A stretch of DNA of 64,000 bases from Leptasterias polaris (GCA_037783415.1 JAZGTN010000192.1:806001-870000), one strand, 5' to 3'. Counted from the first letter of the stretch, positions 34,879 through 45,100 are shown. The notes: a model not told the origin generated them from the sequence alone. Numbers and translations are program-made.

Positions 34879-35421
34879 AGGCCCATCTCACACGATTTAC
34901 AGGCGACAATAAAATGCACTGTAAACAAAAGTTACAGTTTTATAGCAATTATGAATGCTTCCAACAGTGTCTTATTAGGCCCTACTATCTTCAAGAAATT
35001 GAAATGACATTTTAATGGTGAATAGATTTGGAGATTGCCTGCCCGTTACTAATTGCCTTAAAATTGCAGGCGTTATATTCGTCCTTCTCTAATCAAAATT
35101 ACGATTGTTTGACCCTCAGAAAATTCAGCAACATTATAAGACAAAAAATAGCCTGAAAAGTCTCTACCATTTTGTACATAGAAGGTGAGTCCTTATACTA
35201 CAAACAAATTGCAAATTGTTCTCCAAGGTTCAAATATTATGTCTGCAATTGCCTGGTGTGACATGGCCACAAGTGTATTCAGCATTACCCTTTAAAATAA
35301 TCATTTATAAATCAAATAAGCCCGATGAACAGCTGTTGTCAGTAGAGAGTGAAATCTGCGAAATGTAAAAAGGGGGATAATATCGGAATCGTAACAACCG
35401 TCAAATGTGCTGGGTTTTTAT
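34879..35421. other. No feature recognised
   Basis: AT-rich sequence, no exon or RNA gene supported. Confidence 0.4.
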
Positions 35422-35690
35422 GTACACCCTGGGAGCATTTTTTTTAAACCTTAGCGAGGGGTTTTGTATACTGTAATACTGCCAATTCCTGTCTTGAGAT
35501 GAGACTACAAACATTTATGCCTATAGGGGATTAGGGTTAGGATTAGAGTTGGGGTAAGGGTTAGGGTTAGGGTTAGGGTTAGGGTTAGGGTGAACCGTAG
35601 TCTCCTATCTCAAGACGGAATTGACAGTGTTACAGTACAAAACCCCTCGCTGCGGTGTAAAAAAACAATACGCACCCTGGGACCCTGTTG
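35422..35690. mobile_element. Foldback element enclosing telomere-like array
   Basis: The left arm (ACACCCTGGGAGC, GCGAGGGGTTTTGTATACTG, TCTTGAGATGAGACTAC) is an imperfect inverted copy of the right arm (GTAGTCTCCTATCTCAAGA, CAGTACAAAACCCCTCGCTG, GCACCCTGGG). The centre is the TTAGGG tract listed next. Confidence 0.7.
35527..35591 (+). repeat. Interstitial TTAGGG repeat
   Basis: Degenerate at the left (GGATTAGGGTTAGGATTAGA) and about five perfect TTAGGG units at the right. TTAGGG is the usual metazoan deuterostome telomere repeat. It is interstitial, because genes lie on both sides. Confidence 0.9.
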
Positions 35691-35997
35691 GGGTATTTAT
35701 TGGCTTGTTTTTGTTCATTATTTAAAACCAAGTAGGCCTAATCAAAAATGAAGAAAAATATAAATGCGTGGTGATTCATTTTGGTCCAGTTCAAAATCTC
35801 GAGCAGCGAGTGAAAGCATTTGAACTAAGACGGTAAAACGATACTTTTGCTTTGTATAATGCAAATTTTGATTTTGTGTTTTGGATCCAAAGGTTTATAG
35901 TTTTGTCTGTTCGGATATAGGCCTAACCCAGAGAGGAATGGGGAGAGAACAGTGGGGCCCACGGATTCTCCTCGTGGGCACTCCCAGTTTTCACTCC

Positions 35998-36003
35998 TTT
36001 ATT
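35998..36003 (-). terminator. Candidate poly(A) signal of ZIP transporter
   Basis: AATAAA on the minus strand about 345 bp past the ZIP stop codon. No other canonical signal is closer. Confidence 0.4.
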
Positions 36004-36105
36004 TCAAACAACATTTTTTATGCTTCTGATAACTTGTGAAATAAATAAACAAAAAATAAATATATATATACAAATATAAATCTACAATCATATATATAGG
36101 CCCTT

Positions 36106-36235
36106 CAAGTCTCGCACATAATCGAACATTGGAACATTGTTCGTGAGTGTGTTTCCTTAACGCGTTTAAACAATGTATCATTTGGGACCAACCAAAGTGG
36201 TCCCAACAATTTTCGATTACGCGCGAGACTTGCAC
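36106..36235. mobile_element. Short foldback in ZIP 3' flank
   Basis: CAAGTCTCGCACATAATCGAA pairs with TTCGATTACGCGCGAGACTT plus G, with further inner pairing (AAACAATGTATCATTTGGGA and CCAAAGTGG). It would lie in the 3'UTR of the ZIP gene if the poly(A) signal at 35998 is used. Confidence 0.55.
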
Positions 36236-36348
36236 GGTCTGTTGACAGTGGCACGTGAACGCATTCACCTTAATCCCAATATTTTAGTTACTTTTTTTAA
36301 CTGGGGGTAAGTAAAATGGGGTTTCAAAGAACACTTATTCTTGCGGCT

Positions 36349-37368
36349 TTACATTTTATGTTCGAAAGCATTCAATGCCGATATCGCTCCAAATCCCACT
36401 ATCACGCATGCAAACTTGGCCATGCCATCTTTCTTGGAGTTGAGCTCTTGCGGTAGAATCTCAATAAATGTAACAAACATGAATGTACCAGTGGCCATTG
36501 CTTGCAGAATGGCATTGACCATCAGGCTCGAGCCGGGCATCTCTTTGTTTTTGGCTAGGGTTGCTAGGGCGATGGGTATACCGATAGCTACCCCTATTGG
36601 AGACATCAGCGAGAAGATGACGCAGTACAAAAACTTGGCGGTGCTACTCACGTACGTCTGGGCGAAGCTAATCGAAATGGTGAACGCCTCGATTCCCTTG
36701 TGGAGGGCGATAGCTATAAATATATCGACGACGTCTTTTCTTTTGAGCTGTAACCCGATGGCCAAGCCTTCGAATATTGAATGTAGAGAGAGTGAGATCA
36801 GAAGTATGACAGCCCGTAGGGTGGTGAGTCTTGTTGGCAGATTCAACATGCCGGCGTCTTTGTCATCGTCCTCCACCAAAGGCTTTTGGCTGTCAGCTTT
36901 AGACTCGTCTCCTGTCTTTGAAGGATCCGATGTTTGCCCAGTGTTATTTGGATTAGATTTGTCACTGGTTACCTCTTTATCAGCAAAAGCAACCTCCTCT
37001 GGCTCTTCGTCATTGATAGCAAGTCTATTTTGGCAGAGGTAGATAATTTGCTCCACGAACACTATCAAGAAGAATCCTCCAGCCGCTGTGAACTCGGCCC
37101 AGTTGAAATGGTACATCAAGCCTTGCATTTCGAACGCATCCATCATCAGCATTCTGGCTTCCGGGAGGAGATGGATCAGCGCGATTCCCATGAAGACTCC
37201 GCCGGCAAACGCGTTCAGCCAACCCACGGCACGTTTCACTCGCTCACGGTGTTTAGGGTCCCTCATCGACGTCTTGGAGATGAGGCATATTGGGATTAAC
37301 CCAAAGAGCAAAGCCGCAGCCAGGAGTGTGAAAATGGAGACCACTTTGATTTCTGTAACCTCCAACAT
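36349..37368 (-). CDS. ZIP-family zinc transporter, SLC39A1-like
   Basis: A complete 339-residue ORF (ATG 37366-37368, TAA 36349-36351). It matches subfamily II ZIP proteins (ZIP1-3), which move Zn2+ into the cytosol at the plasma membrane. Eight membrane segments can be placed: about 9-30, 47-71, 90-111, 183-208, 213-240, 245-271, 283-305 and 316-335. The core metal site motifs are present: H196-S-I-F-E200 in TM4 and H223-K-G-I-E227 in TM5. FIEILPQEL in TM7 and ALHKG favour ZIP1 over ZIP3. The cytosolic loop at 112-182 is acidic and Ser-rich and contains no histidine, unlike the His-rich loop of many ZIPs. Length fits the family (human ZIP1 is about 324). The coding region has no intron. It lies 0.8 kb downstream of the ASIC-like gene on the same strand; no functional link is implied. 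Confidence 0.93.
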   Translation of the reverse strand: MLEVTEIKVVSIFTLLAAALLFGLIPICLISKTSMRDPKHRERVKRAVGWLNAFAGGVFMGIALIHLLPEARMLMMDAFEMQGLMYHFNWAEFTAAGGFFLIVFVEQIIYLCQNRLAINDEEPEEVAFADKEVTSDKSNPNNTGQTSDPSKTGDESKADSQKPLVEDDDKDAGMLNLPTRLTTLRAVILLISLSLHSIFEGLAIGLQLKRKDVVDIFIAIALHKGIEAFTISISFAQTYVSSTAKFLYCVIFSLMSPIGVAIGIPIALATLAKNKEMPGSSLMVNAILQAMATGTFMFVTFIEILPQELNSKKDGMAKFACVIVGFGAISALNAFEHKM

Positions 37369-37401
37369 GATGCCGAACTACAGCAGTTGAACACTATGCG
37401 T

Positions 37402-37413
37402 TTATTTATATAG
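37402..37413 (-). promoter_or_regulatory. Candidate TATA box of ZIP transporter
   Basis: On the minus strand CTATATAAATAA lies 34-45 bp upstream of the ATG. If used, the 5'UTR would be very short (about 5-15 bases). Alternatively transcription starts farther upstream. Confidence 0.35.
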
Positions 37414-38182
37414 GTTTATACAACACACACTATTCAGACATCCATTTAAGTGCACCCGCGGGCTGGTTGTAAAGCTTATAAATACTGGTTATGACGAATA
37501 AAGTCAACCGGTTCCGCACTGCCGTACAATCTGGTGCCATGAACCCGGGGGCATGCACAAGCAAACTCGTTTTATGTCAAAAAGGTGATTGTTACCAACC
37601 AACAACAAATGGGGCAGACCAGTGTATATGCAAAGTATTCACAAATCGTTATTTTTGTTATGCAAACACGATCCCATCTGTTGAGTCTCAATTCACATTG
37701 GCCTCGGTTTAGGCTTTTCAATATTGGTAGCAATCGATTAACAATCACGAAGGTCGTGGTAATTTTGGTGCAATTTTTGTTGTTGCTGGTATATAAGCAT
37801 TGGCAAAATACAATCGTGCTGCATTATGATGTATCGTTTTGATTGACATTTTGATAGGCCTATAATTGCAAAACACAACTGGCCGATTAACGGACAGACA
37901 CGTTTGGTCTACATGCATATACGTATAATTCAATTAAGTTTGAAGAGGTTAATTCACAGGGGGAAAAAAAGTTCAACAATAATCTCATAATTTGATGTGG
38001 AAAGGGGACTTTCAACTCCATTACTCAAGATCGAATAATTCTCTCGTATGTATAAGTAAAATTTGTATTTAAACAAAACACTAATAAAAAAAGAACAGTT
38101 TTTAACTTGTTTTATATCATCGTATTCCTAATGCGATAACTGCGTCAATGTCACCGACACAAGCAATCATTCTACCGCAAGT
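37414..38182. other. Intergenic: ASIC-like 3'UTR and ZIP upstream region
   Basis: 770 bp between the stop of the ASIC-like gene and the ZIP promoter. It must hold the channel's 3'UTR and poly(A) site; I saw no canonical AATAAA on the minus strand close to the stop. No other feature. Confidence 0.4.
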
Positions 38183-38328
38183 CTACCTCGCCGTGTTTGC
38201 ATTTTTCGATCGGTCTTCTCTCGCTCTGGTCAGGTGAGTTGCCATTGTAACCAAGATGAAGTCGAGAAACTCAAACAGGGTGGTCAGGCTGGCCCCAACC
38301 AAGAGGCCCATATAACCTCCAATGCTGC
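38183..38328 (-). CDS. ASIC-like gene, exon 8 (last)
   Basis: Encodes TM2 (SSIGGYMGLLVGASLTTLFE) with the GAS filter, then a short basic cytosolic tail ending KNANTAR and a TAG stop. The tail is much shorter than in vertebrate ASICs. Acceptor TTTCCAG. Confidence 0.92.
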
Positions 38329-41300
38329 CTGGAAACCAAAAGTGAGAAGAAATGAGACTCACGCCCCCAATTGTCTCATAAAACTGTTCAAATCAAAAAT
38401 TACTTGCGACTGAACAAATTGCTACCGTGTAAATCATGTGTAAATTTGTGTTCTAAAATATGATTATATTTCATACTTTCAACCTCACTATGTTATGCAA
38501 AACCTAATTCAAAAGTGACGTAAAATGCAACAAAATAATTGTCCAATGTGATTGAGGAAGACTTAATATTAATAATAATACTGGGTTGTTATTTAGCGCT
38601 TTATCATACCCCTAGGGGCATGTTAAAGCGCTCAGTATTTGTTTTTTTAACAGGATAAGCAGAGCTATGTTTTTAATAAATTATGAGATCCATTTAATAA
38701 TGTAGGACCTTCAAATGGTTTTACACCAAAAAAGGGTGCTGCGGCGCATTCAGCAGCCACAACCTGAATCACAGGGGCAAACCCCTTGGACTTGTACAAT
38801 ACAAAGTGGTAATTTTTATTGGAAGAGTTTATTCGCTCTAATTGTGTGAAGTTTTCACAAGATGTGTTTCGCACAAAGGAACCCTTTGATTTAGTTCATT
38901 ATCCACGAATGCTTACTTTGGAATGCGATGAAATTGTGTAACGATACTTTTTTTGTTTAATGTTGCATAATTCAAATTGTCACTAGTATGATAAATAAAC
39001 TTACTCTGCAAGTCTAGGTCACTGTAGGATGCGACTTCTTCGATTCTTTTGAAGCTTATTTCCTCGAAATAGATTCTGACCTGCAGCACGTTTTTCCTGA
39101 ACGCACAAGAAGAAAAACACAGATTCCACCAAAATGATTAGATTTGATTATCATGGAGTATAATACCAACAAACCGCTCTTTCAACTAACAACATCCATG
39201 GAGTTCACTTTTAAAATACGAAGAGGTGTTAAATAGGCCATTACTTGTTTTATGCAAGTTCGAACATTGATAAAACATGTTACGCACGAGAGCATTTTAA
39301 GATGAAAACAACTCTGGGGAGCTGAAGGTATATCCCTCTTAAAACAGTCTAGATTGTAGGATGGAGGGAAACATGCACGAGGCAAGGAGTTCCAGAGAGA
39401 TGCAGTACGTAGAAAAGCTGTTGGAATTGGTCTTTGTTCTATACGTCTCAGCAAAGTGAGAGTGTATGGGTGAGAACCATAAAGTAGAAAACCTGGTTTC
39501 TCGCTCAAACACCCTGATAGGAGGAACCAGGTCAGACACACTGGTGGCACATTTACCATGAAAATATCTGTAGAAAAGACAGAGAATGGCTACAGACTTA
39601 CGGTGGGAAAGAACTTGTAAAGTTTGATCATAACTCTTCACCAACAAGATTAACAATACATCTGCACTCTATTTTATAAAGACAAATGGCAGGCAGAAGC
39701 TCCGGCCCAAATGTGACAACAGTACTCCAGTAGGGGACGTGTAGTTGTCTTTTTACATGTAGAGAATAGCATCAGGAGGCAAGAACCTCTGAGCTCAATA
39801 AAGACGACCAACTTGCATGGAAGCGCTCTTTGCAGTACAAGAAGGCAAAAATCTGCTAACCCATTGAATAGAAGGAAATGTATCATCTCTAGAATGAGAC
39901 AGAACAGTAGTTTAGTTCTTTTGAAATAATATACATTAATGGGGGAAAAGATGGGTCTTTATTATTCAAAGTTAAATTTGTACCTGATCTCACTTTCGGA
40001 CATATTCAAGGCTTTCATGACTTCCTCTGCTTGATCTTGCCCAGGCCAAAGCGCAAAGGAAACTCCTCGCGGCTCGTACACGGTCAAATTGCAAGGGATT
40101 TGACACTCGGCGGATTTATCAGCAGCAGTAAAATTAGCTGGGGGGGGGGGGGGGAAGAAAAAAGTCAATGATCACAATTTAATGGGTGTTTTTTGCAATC
40201 GACAATCATTCTTGCCATGTGGTCGGGCGTCCGTAGAGCGCCACCGCGAGGTGTGGACAAACTTCGTGTGGCCGCCTCCAGTGTTTCTAATTTGGATGCT
40301 GCGGTTTCTTTATAATATATTATGCCCTATATGTATCATCTTCATCTTCACTAATGACTTTGTATTGAATTGAATTAATGTTACTTCATGCTTTAAGCTG
40401 TAGAATTACACACGTCGTTTACCAGCAGTGAGTATAAGCACCCGTATAGTAAAGACTATAGTGGATAAGGCCTTTTCCGAACCTAGGCTCAGGCTCCGGG
40501 CTCCGTTGAATCACAGTGCAAAAATGCACACTGTCAACTAAAATTCACGGCAGAACCCGAGCTTGAGCCGGAGTCTAAGCCTAGTTTTGGAAAATACCAT
40601 AATTATTTACCTTCAGCTTGACGCACACAGCTGTACTCACTCAGCATACACTCGCGCGAGGCTCCTGTGAAGAAGATTTAAAAATCCCCAACAATGAGAA
40701 TCTGCAGTTAATTGTTTGTTTGCGATTCAGGAAATGATCTTCACTGAGCTACACATCACAGCTATGTTGTGAAAATAAAGTCTGCATTTTTGTGTGGATT
40801 TATCTGTTCGTACACGGGTGTGGATAACAATGGTAAGAGTCAAATTATAAATGTTCACAGATTTCAGCACAAGTTATGGCATCATAAAGATGGTGGGAAA
40901 CTCCATTTGAAATATCTTTGCTTGAAATGGCGACCGACATTACATATCAATGAAAATCATTAATTTGTACCCAGTTTTTAAGTTGTACCCAGTTTGTGTT
41001 CACAATTTTTTGTCCCAACAAACAGAAATGCTGCAAGACTATCGGCCAGTTTCCCTGATACTGCATCGAGTCAATTAGAAGGTTAGGCCCTAGGAATAAA
41101 AGTGATGGTAGTACACCAACCTGGATATCGCAAATCTCGGCAACCACACTTTGCACCGATCGCATCAGCCCTGTGTTCGTATTGACACAATGGTACAGTG
41201 AAACGAGGGGAGTATTTCAGTTCCTCGGTTGTGCAGTTAGATTCGTACGGCTTCTTCAGACTGACCATCTGAAAAATGTATTCACGTCACTTTAGTAACA

Positions 41301-44300
41301 TAAAACCAAGGTGTGCATAAAGTTGGGAAGAGTGAAAATATAAATGTTCACAGATTTGCACACAAAGTACATGGTATAAAGTTGGTCATGGTGGGAAACT
41401 CTCTTTGAAATAATTTTGCTTGAAAGGCAATGATTTTTGAGAACAAGTCAAAAACTCTATGTTTGAGAACAGTGTAAACATTTAAGGTTTTTTCCACTTT
41501 TTCCCCCCGTGACTCCAATGACCGATTGAGCTTAAACTTTCACAGGTTTGTTATTTCATGTACATGTTGGATCACATGTACATGTGAGAGTACTGGTCTT
41601 TGACTACCAATATGACAAATGTGCTTTAATGTGTGGTTTTGTTCTGTTTGAAAAACAGCGGCTATTGGCATCTTGAAAAGTAGGATCTGACTATTACAAA
41701 AACAAACTAAAAAACAATTAATCCATACATAACACGAAGAAAGAAGTACCGATCTTTATTAAAACCCATCTTAGGATAATCTAACGAATTTAAAAAACGA
41801 CAGGAATACTTCCCCCATTGAAAAGCTGCAACAATAATTACGGAACCCCTGTGATTTGATATCGCAGCAAATCGTAATCATAATTATTATGTGTCGGTGT
41901 TGTACATCACAAATTACAAGACACCCACATGATCTACCACCCATGAAAACCTGTTCCGTGCACAATTCAATATCATGAAACTGTGAGACTATCGTTTTTA
42001 TCATGATACCTCTGTAAGCTGTAGTCCGACAAAAGTTTCAAATCCAGGTGAGATGGCGATGCCCAATTCACTCACAAGAGGAAACTGTCCTTGAGGATGT
42101 ACCAACAACTACAGTTTGGAGGAAAATCACACAGGAATTTGAAATAATCCAATTACTCCATAATAAGTTTTGCCTCTCTAACCTTTTCCCCTCCTGTCAT
42201 TGGCTTATATAAATAAGTCTTTATGGTTGTCCTTTTGTCAGTTTGAAAACAAATATTGATATTTAAGTCATCTTTGCTTTGTGGTAAAGACTCTGGAACA
42301 GTTTACCTCTGGTATGGCTAGAATTTCAAACGAGCTCCACGAGTGAGCTACCCTGTGATTTCGCTTCGAACACAAACATGTGTTTGATTATTGTTTTACC
42401 GCCCCCCCCCCCCCCCCGCCCTTCTAAAGAGAGATGCGGGCATCGAGCCACACCCACTTTATGGGATGAGGACAACATCGGTGGTCAATTTAGGCTGGTA
42501 CACACAATATTGCATTATTAATTTGTAAAACAACAAAAAGTATGATTTTAAGCTACCCACCTTGATTCCAGCCGCACTATTCAACCCATGCAAATACTCA
42601 TACTGTTCTAAGTTGATTTGCATAAACAACGAGTTCTGGCTTCCGGATTGGTGGATTCTATGATTGCTGTTCATTTTCTCGTTGAACGAATAACACAATC
42701 CGAAATCTGTTATGACTCGTGTGAAGTTAGCCGCAGTGCATTTCTGCCCCTTAAATGTGCACAGAACGAGCATATCCTCTATTTGGTGGCCAACTATCCG
42801 TAGATAGTCGGACATGTTGGATATGTTGATCGAATCGATTGAGTTATTGCCGTAAACTGCGTCGTCTTCGTCAATGATCGCTCTGATAGCTCGGCCTAAC
42901 TCGGGGTCGATCTTTGACGTACGCCACCAGTTAAAATTGCATAACGTGACAGCGGGGAATTTTACTGCGGCTGGGTGTGTGATTTTCACAATACTCGTGA
43001 ATGGATAGTTGAAGTAGGTAATGGTACTGATCACCACGCCGTACATTAGGTAACCGCTCATACCGGCAATGATCACAAGCCACAGCAGTCTAGAAAAAAA
43101 AAAAAAAACACACAAATGAATAAATACGAAAATGAGTACTACTATTACGGTTTCCACCCATCATGGCGGCTTGCCGTTTGTTTTTGGTTTCGATCAAATC
43201 CTGTTGGGTCGTCGTTTAGTTTTGTTGTCAACGTAATGCTGTTTACAGCAGGCACAATCAGGAAAGATAAGTCACATGGATGTGAAAGTTTCAGTTGTCT
43301 ACTTTTTGGGGGAAAAAAATTAATTAACAAAAAAACTGCACGGTGTATTCATGAATGTTGAATCCACAGCGAGGTAACAGCGGGTACCAACCGTGTCTCT
43401 AGCCTATGGAATTCCATATCTGGCGTCATGCGTCGTACGCGTGCGCCGTACGCGTGCGCCGTGCGCCGCGCGCCGCCCGTCGCCCGTCGCCCGTCGCCCG
43501 TTTGAAAATAATAACCTTGTCGTATTAAATAAGTACTGTAAATAAATAAATAAAACTCAGCGGTAGATTGTATTTCTAGGCATAACTCATAATTATTGTG
43601 CACAACCATGACAACAGGCCTTGTAAGTTGTATTGTAATATTTCTGTCTGTTACATGTACACGATATCACAAATCAGACCCCCGGACATACCATAGTAAC
43701 GTTGAACTGATGCAGTAAATACTCATAATGTTAGCTTCCCTAATAGTTTCCACGAGATGAACTTATTCAGCATTATTTTGATGCCGGATACACATACAGT
43801 GAAATTTGTTGTATACTGAAGCTTCGACATGACTTGAATTGCAGGTAGGTGCACACAAGACTTTAGAAAAGTGTTTTGTTAGCACAATAAATAGTGCTGA
43901 TATGCTGGACTACCTGAAATCATTGGCCCTATCCCCCTGGCACAAAAAAAAATAAAAAATAAATAAATAAATAAATCTGAAATTCAAACCAAGTGTTATT
44001 TTTGCTCCCAAAAATAAAATTCAACGTGGGATAATTTGGTGGGAGGCACGACGCACGACGGGCGACGGGCGACTGCAGATATGGAACACCACCATACTAG
44101 CCGTATATTGAACTCAACATTTATACGGACACCACGGAAATTTTCCAAAGTCGCTTGCAGCCGTTCTTTTGAGATTCACATTTTTCGACAAACTTTCATT
44201 GATTGCTAATCAACGGTGGCACTTCAGACGGAATACTTTCACAGGATTAGGGGGAAAAAACACGAGCTATTTTCGGAGTAATTACCAACGTATGACCATG

Positions 44301-45100
44301 CCTTTAATATCTTCAATCAAACACTGAATTTTAAAACCAAATTTTATGCAGACCTCTACACTAACGTCACAAACGGCCACCGTCTGCCCATCACCGTACC
44401 CGTGGGTCTGCTTCCCGTTGGAAGTCAGACTGTTTTGCTTTTGATAACCATAGATATAGCGAATAATTATTTCGTGACCTTGGTACTAAATTCATTGACG
44501 TTTTAACATTGACGCCAATTTTATTATAGGCTATCTTGCGACTTGGGAGAAAGTTGATCCATATTAACGCATGTTTCACTTTAATCTAGACTGTCTTCAT
44601 CATCTGCTTTTACATAGGGACGGGTTACAGTGCTAATCGCTTTTGGCATTTGATGATCTCTTGGTTTTATTACCAGTAAGATTGAATAAATACAAATGGA
44701 AAATCAAAAAACAAACAAACAAACGATCAAACAAACACCCACCACTGATATCCCGTAAGAATTGTTTTTCTTTTAGGAAATAACATGACCGGAAAAAACG
44801 TAAACAAATTATTTGGCTTGTGGAAAACAGTTTGTCAAAACAAATTATTATAAATCGCTGAGCTTACCTTCTGTATTTATTGACTTTGTAATCTGTGGCA
44901 AGTCGTACACCGTGGAACGTGGTATCATCCCCAAATCGTTTAATTTCTTCCCTGATTGTGTTGATTTTATGCCCGCCACCATCTTTGATCTTCCGTGGTC
45001 CCTTGGCTGGAGAAACGCCGCTCATCTTGGCCAGGATTATCCCGTCGTGAGACTCGCGCTCTTTCGTTGACGCTCCTGCTACCGTCCAGTTATCATTCAT
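38183..45100 (-). CDS. ASIC-like DEG/ENaC sodium channel, 8 coding exons
   Basis: Complete spliced gene, assembled by eye: exons 45100-44868, 43089-42561, 42108-42010, 41268-41121, 40664-40611, 40137-39984, 39096-39005 and 38328-38183. All junctions are GT-AG and in phase, giving 484 residues (ASICs are about 510-530). An in-frame TAA at 45115-45113 precedes the ATG. Topology: cytosolic amino end with the conserved HG gating motif (H63-G64), TM1 at about 79-101, FPAVTLCN (122-129), a Cys-rich extracellular domain, TM2 at about 439-464 with the selectivity filter G448-A449-S450. The family forms trimeric amiloride-sensitive Na+ channels. Segments GIK, SPGFETFV, CNLTVY, IYFEE and IGGYMGLLVGAS are family hallmarks. 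The position of the proton-linked His pair of ASIC1 (YFHYHH) reads YFNYPF, so proton gating is doubtful; a peptide-gated or other ASIC relative is possible. Confidence 0.92.
38565..38795 (-). mobile_element. SINE family A, 3' fragment in ASIC-like intron 7
   Basis: TAATAATAATACTGGG, GCGCTTTATCATACCCCTAG, AAAGCGCTCAGTATT and GGTGCTGCGGCGCATTCAGC follow the order of the copy at 12559. Confidence 0.7.
39005..39096 (-). CDS. ASIC-like gene, exon 7
   Basis: KNVLQVRIYFEEISFKRIEE, the palm strand leading to TM2. Acceptor GCGTTCAG, donor CAGA|GTAAGT. Confidence 0.9.
39190..39930 (-). pseudogene. Decayed LINE ORF2 3' fragment in ASIC-like intron 6
   Basis: Minus-strand frames give RPLLEYCCHIWAGAS, then LSHRKSVAILCLFYRYFHG, then after a frameshift RTASLWNSLPRACFPPSYNL. 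This is the order of a non-LTR retrotransposon's post-RT region. Stops and frameshifts show it is dead. It is a different subfamily from the intact LINE at 19096. Confidence 0.75.
39984..40137 (-). CDS. ASIC-like gene, exon 6
   Basis: 50 codons plus flanking split codons. It contains CQIPCNLTVYEP, the family C-x-x-x-C-N-L-T-x-Y motif. The acceptor AG follows an unbroken run of 15 C. Confidence 0.9.
40467..40603. mobile_element. Foldback MITE abutting ASIC-like exon 5 donor
   Basis: GGCCTTTTCCGAACCTAGGC with CAGGCTCCGGGCTC on the left pairs with GAGCCGGAGTCTAAGCCTAG and TTTTGGAAAATACC on the right. CACAGTGCAAAAATGCACACTG forms a loop palindrome at the centre. Non-coding. Confidence 0.7.
40611..40664 (-). 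CDS. ASIC-like gene, exon 5
   Basis: A 54-bp microexon-like segment encoding ASRECMLSEYSCVRQAE. Acceptor TTCACAG, donor AAG|GTAAAT. A foldback transposon begins within about ten bases of the donor, at 40603. Confidence 0.85.
40845..40920. mobile_element. Family C fragment in ASIC-like intron 4
   Basis: ATAAATGTTCACAGATTTCA and GGTGGGAAACTCCATTTGAA match 41340-41420 on the other side of exon 4. Confidence 0.5.
41121..41268 (-). CDS. ASIC-like gene, exon 4
   Basis: 49 codons plus one base. It encodes part of the Cys-rich thumb (SNCTTEEL, PLCQYEHR, KCGCRDLRYPG). Acceptor TTTTTCAG, donor CCAG|GTTGGT. Confidence 0.9.
41310..41640 (+). mobile_element. Family C fragment in ASIC-like intron 3
   Basis: ATAAATGTTCACAGATTTGC, TTTTTGAGAACAAGTC, AGCTTAAACTTTCACAGGTT and GAGAGTACTGGTCTTTGACT match the family C copy at 56945-57300. 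Confidence 0.6.
42010..42108 (-). CDS. ASIC-like gene, exon 3
   Basis: Exactly 33 codons, phase 0 at both ends; contains VSELGIAISPGFETFVGLQ, the beta-ball/palm strand typical of ASICs. Acceptor CTGTAG, donor GAG|GTATCA. Confidence 0.9.
42561..43089 (-). CDS. ASIC-like gene, exon 2
   Basis: Residues 78-254. The acceptor is TCTAG preceded by a run of about 15 T; the donor is AAG|GTGGGT. It encodes TM1, FPAVTLCN and the first half of the extracellular domain, with several N-x-S/T sites (NNS, NIS, NMS, NFT). Confidence 0.92.
43407..44090. mobile_element. GC-ended element in ASIC-like intron 1
   Basis: TTCCATATCTGGCGTC with CGTCGTACGCG and repeated CGCCCGT at the left (43412-43501) pairs with CACGACGGGCGACGGGCGAC and CAGATATGGAA at the right (44050-44086). 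The interior is AT-rich and non-coding. Confidence 0.55.
44868..45100 (-). CDS. ASIC-like gene, exon 1
   Basis: Residues 1-77 plus two bases of codon 78. Donor AG|GTAAGC at 44867-44866. An apparent upstream extension uses TTG, not ATG, so translation is set at 45100 (AAGGATGA context). It encodes the cytosolic amino terminus ending KVNKYR. Confidence 0.85.

Noticed and set aside
35527..35591. Chromosome end
   Set aside because: Genes and repeats continue on both sides; the array is short and interstitial.
42459..43157. Channel exon 2 as a free-standing 232-residue protein
   Set aside because: Both ends read into intron; splice sites at 43089 and 42561 join it in phase to exons 1 and 3.
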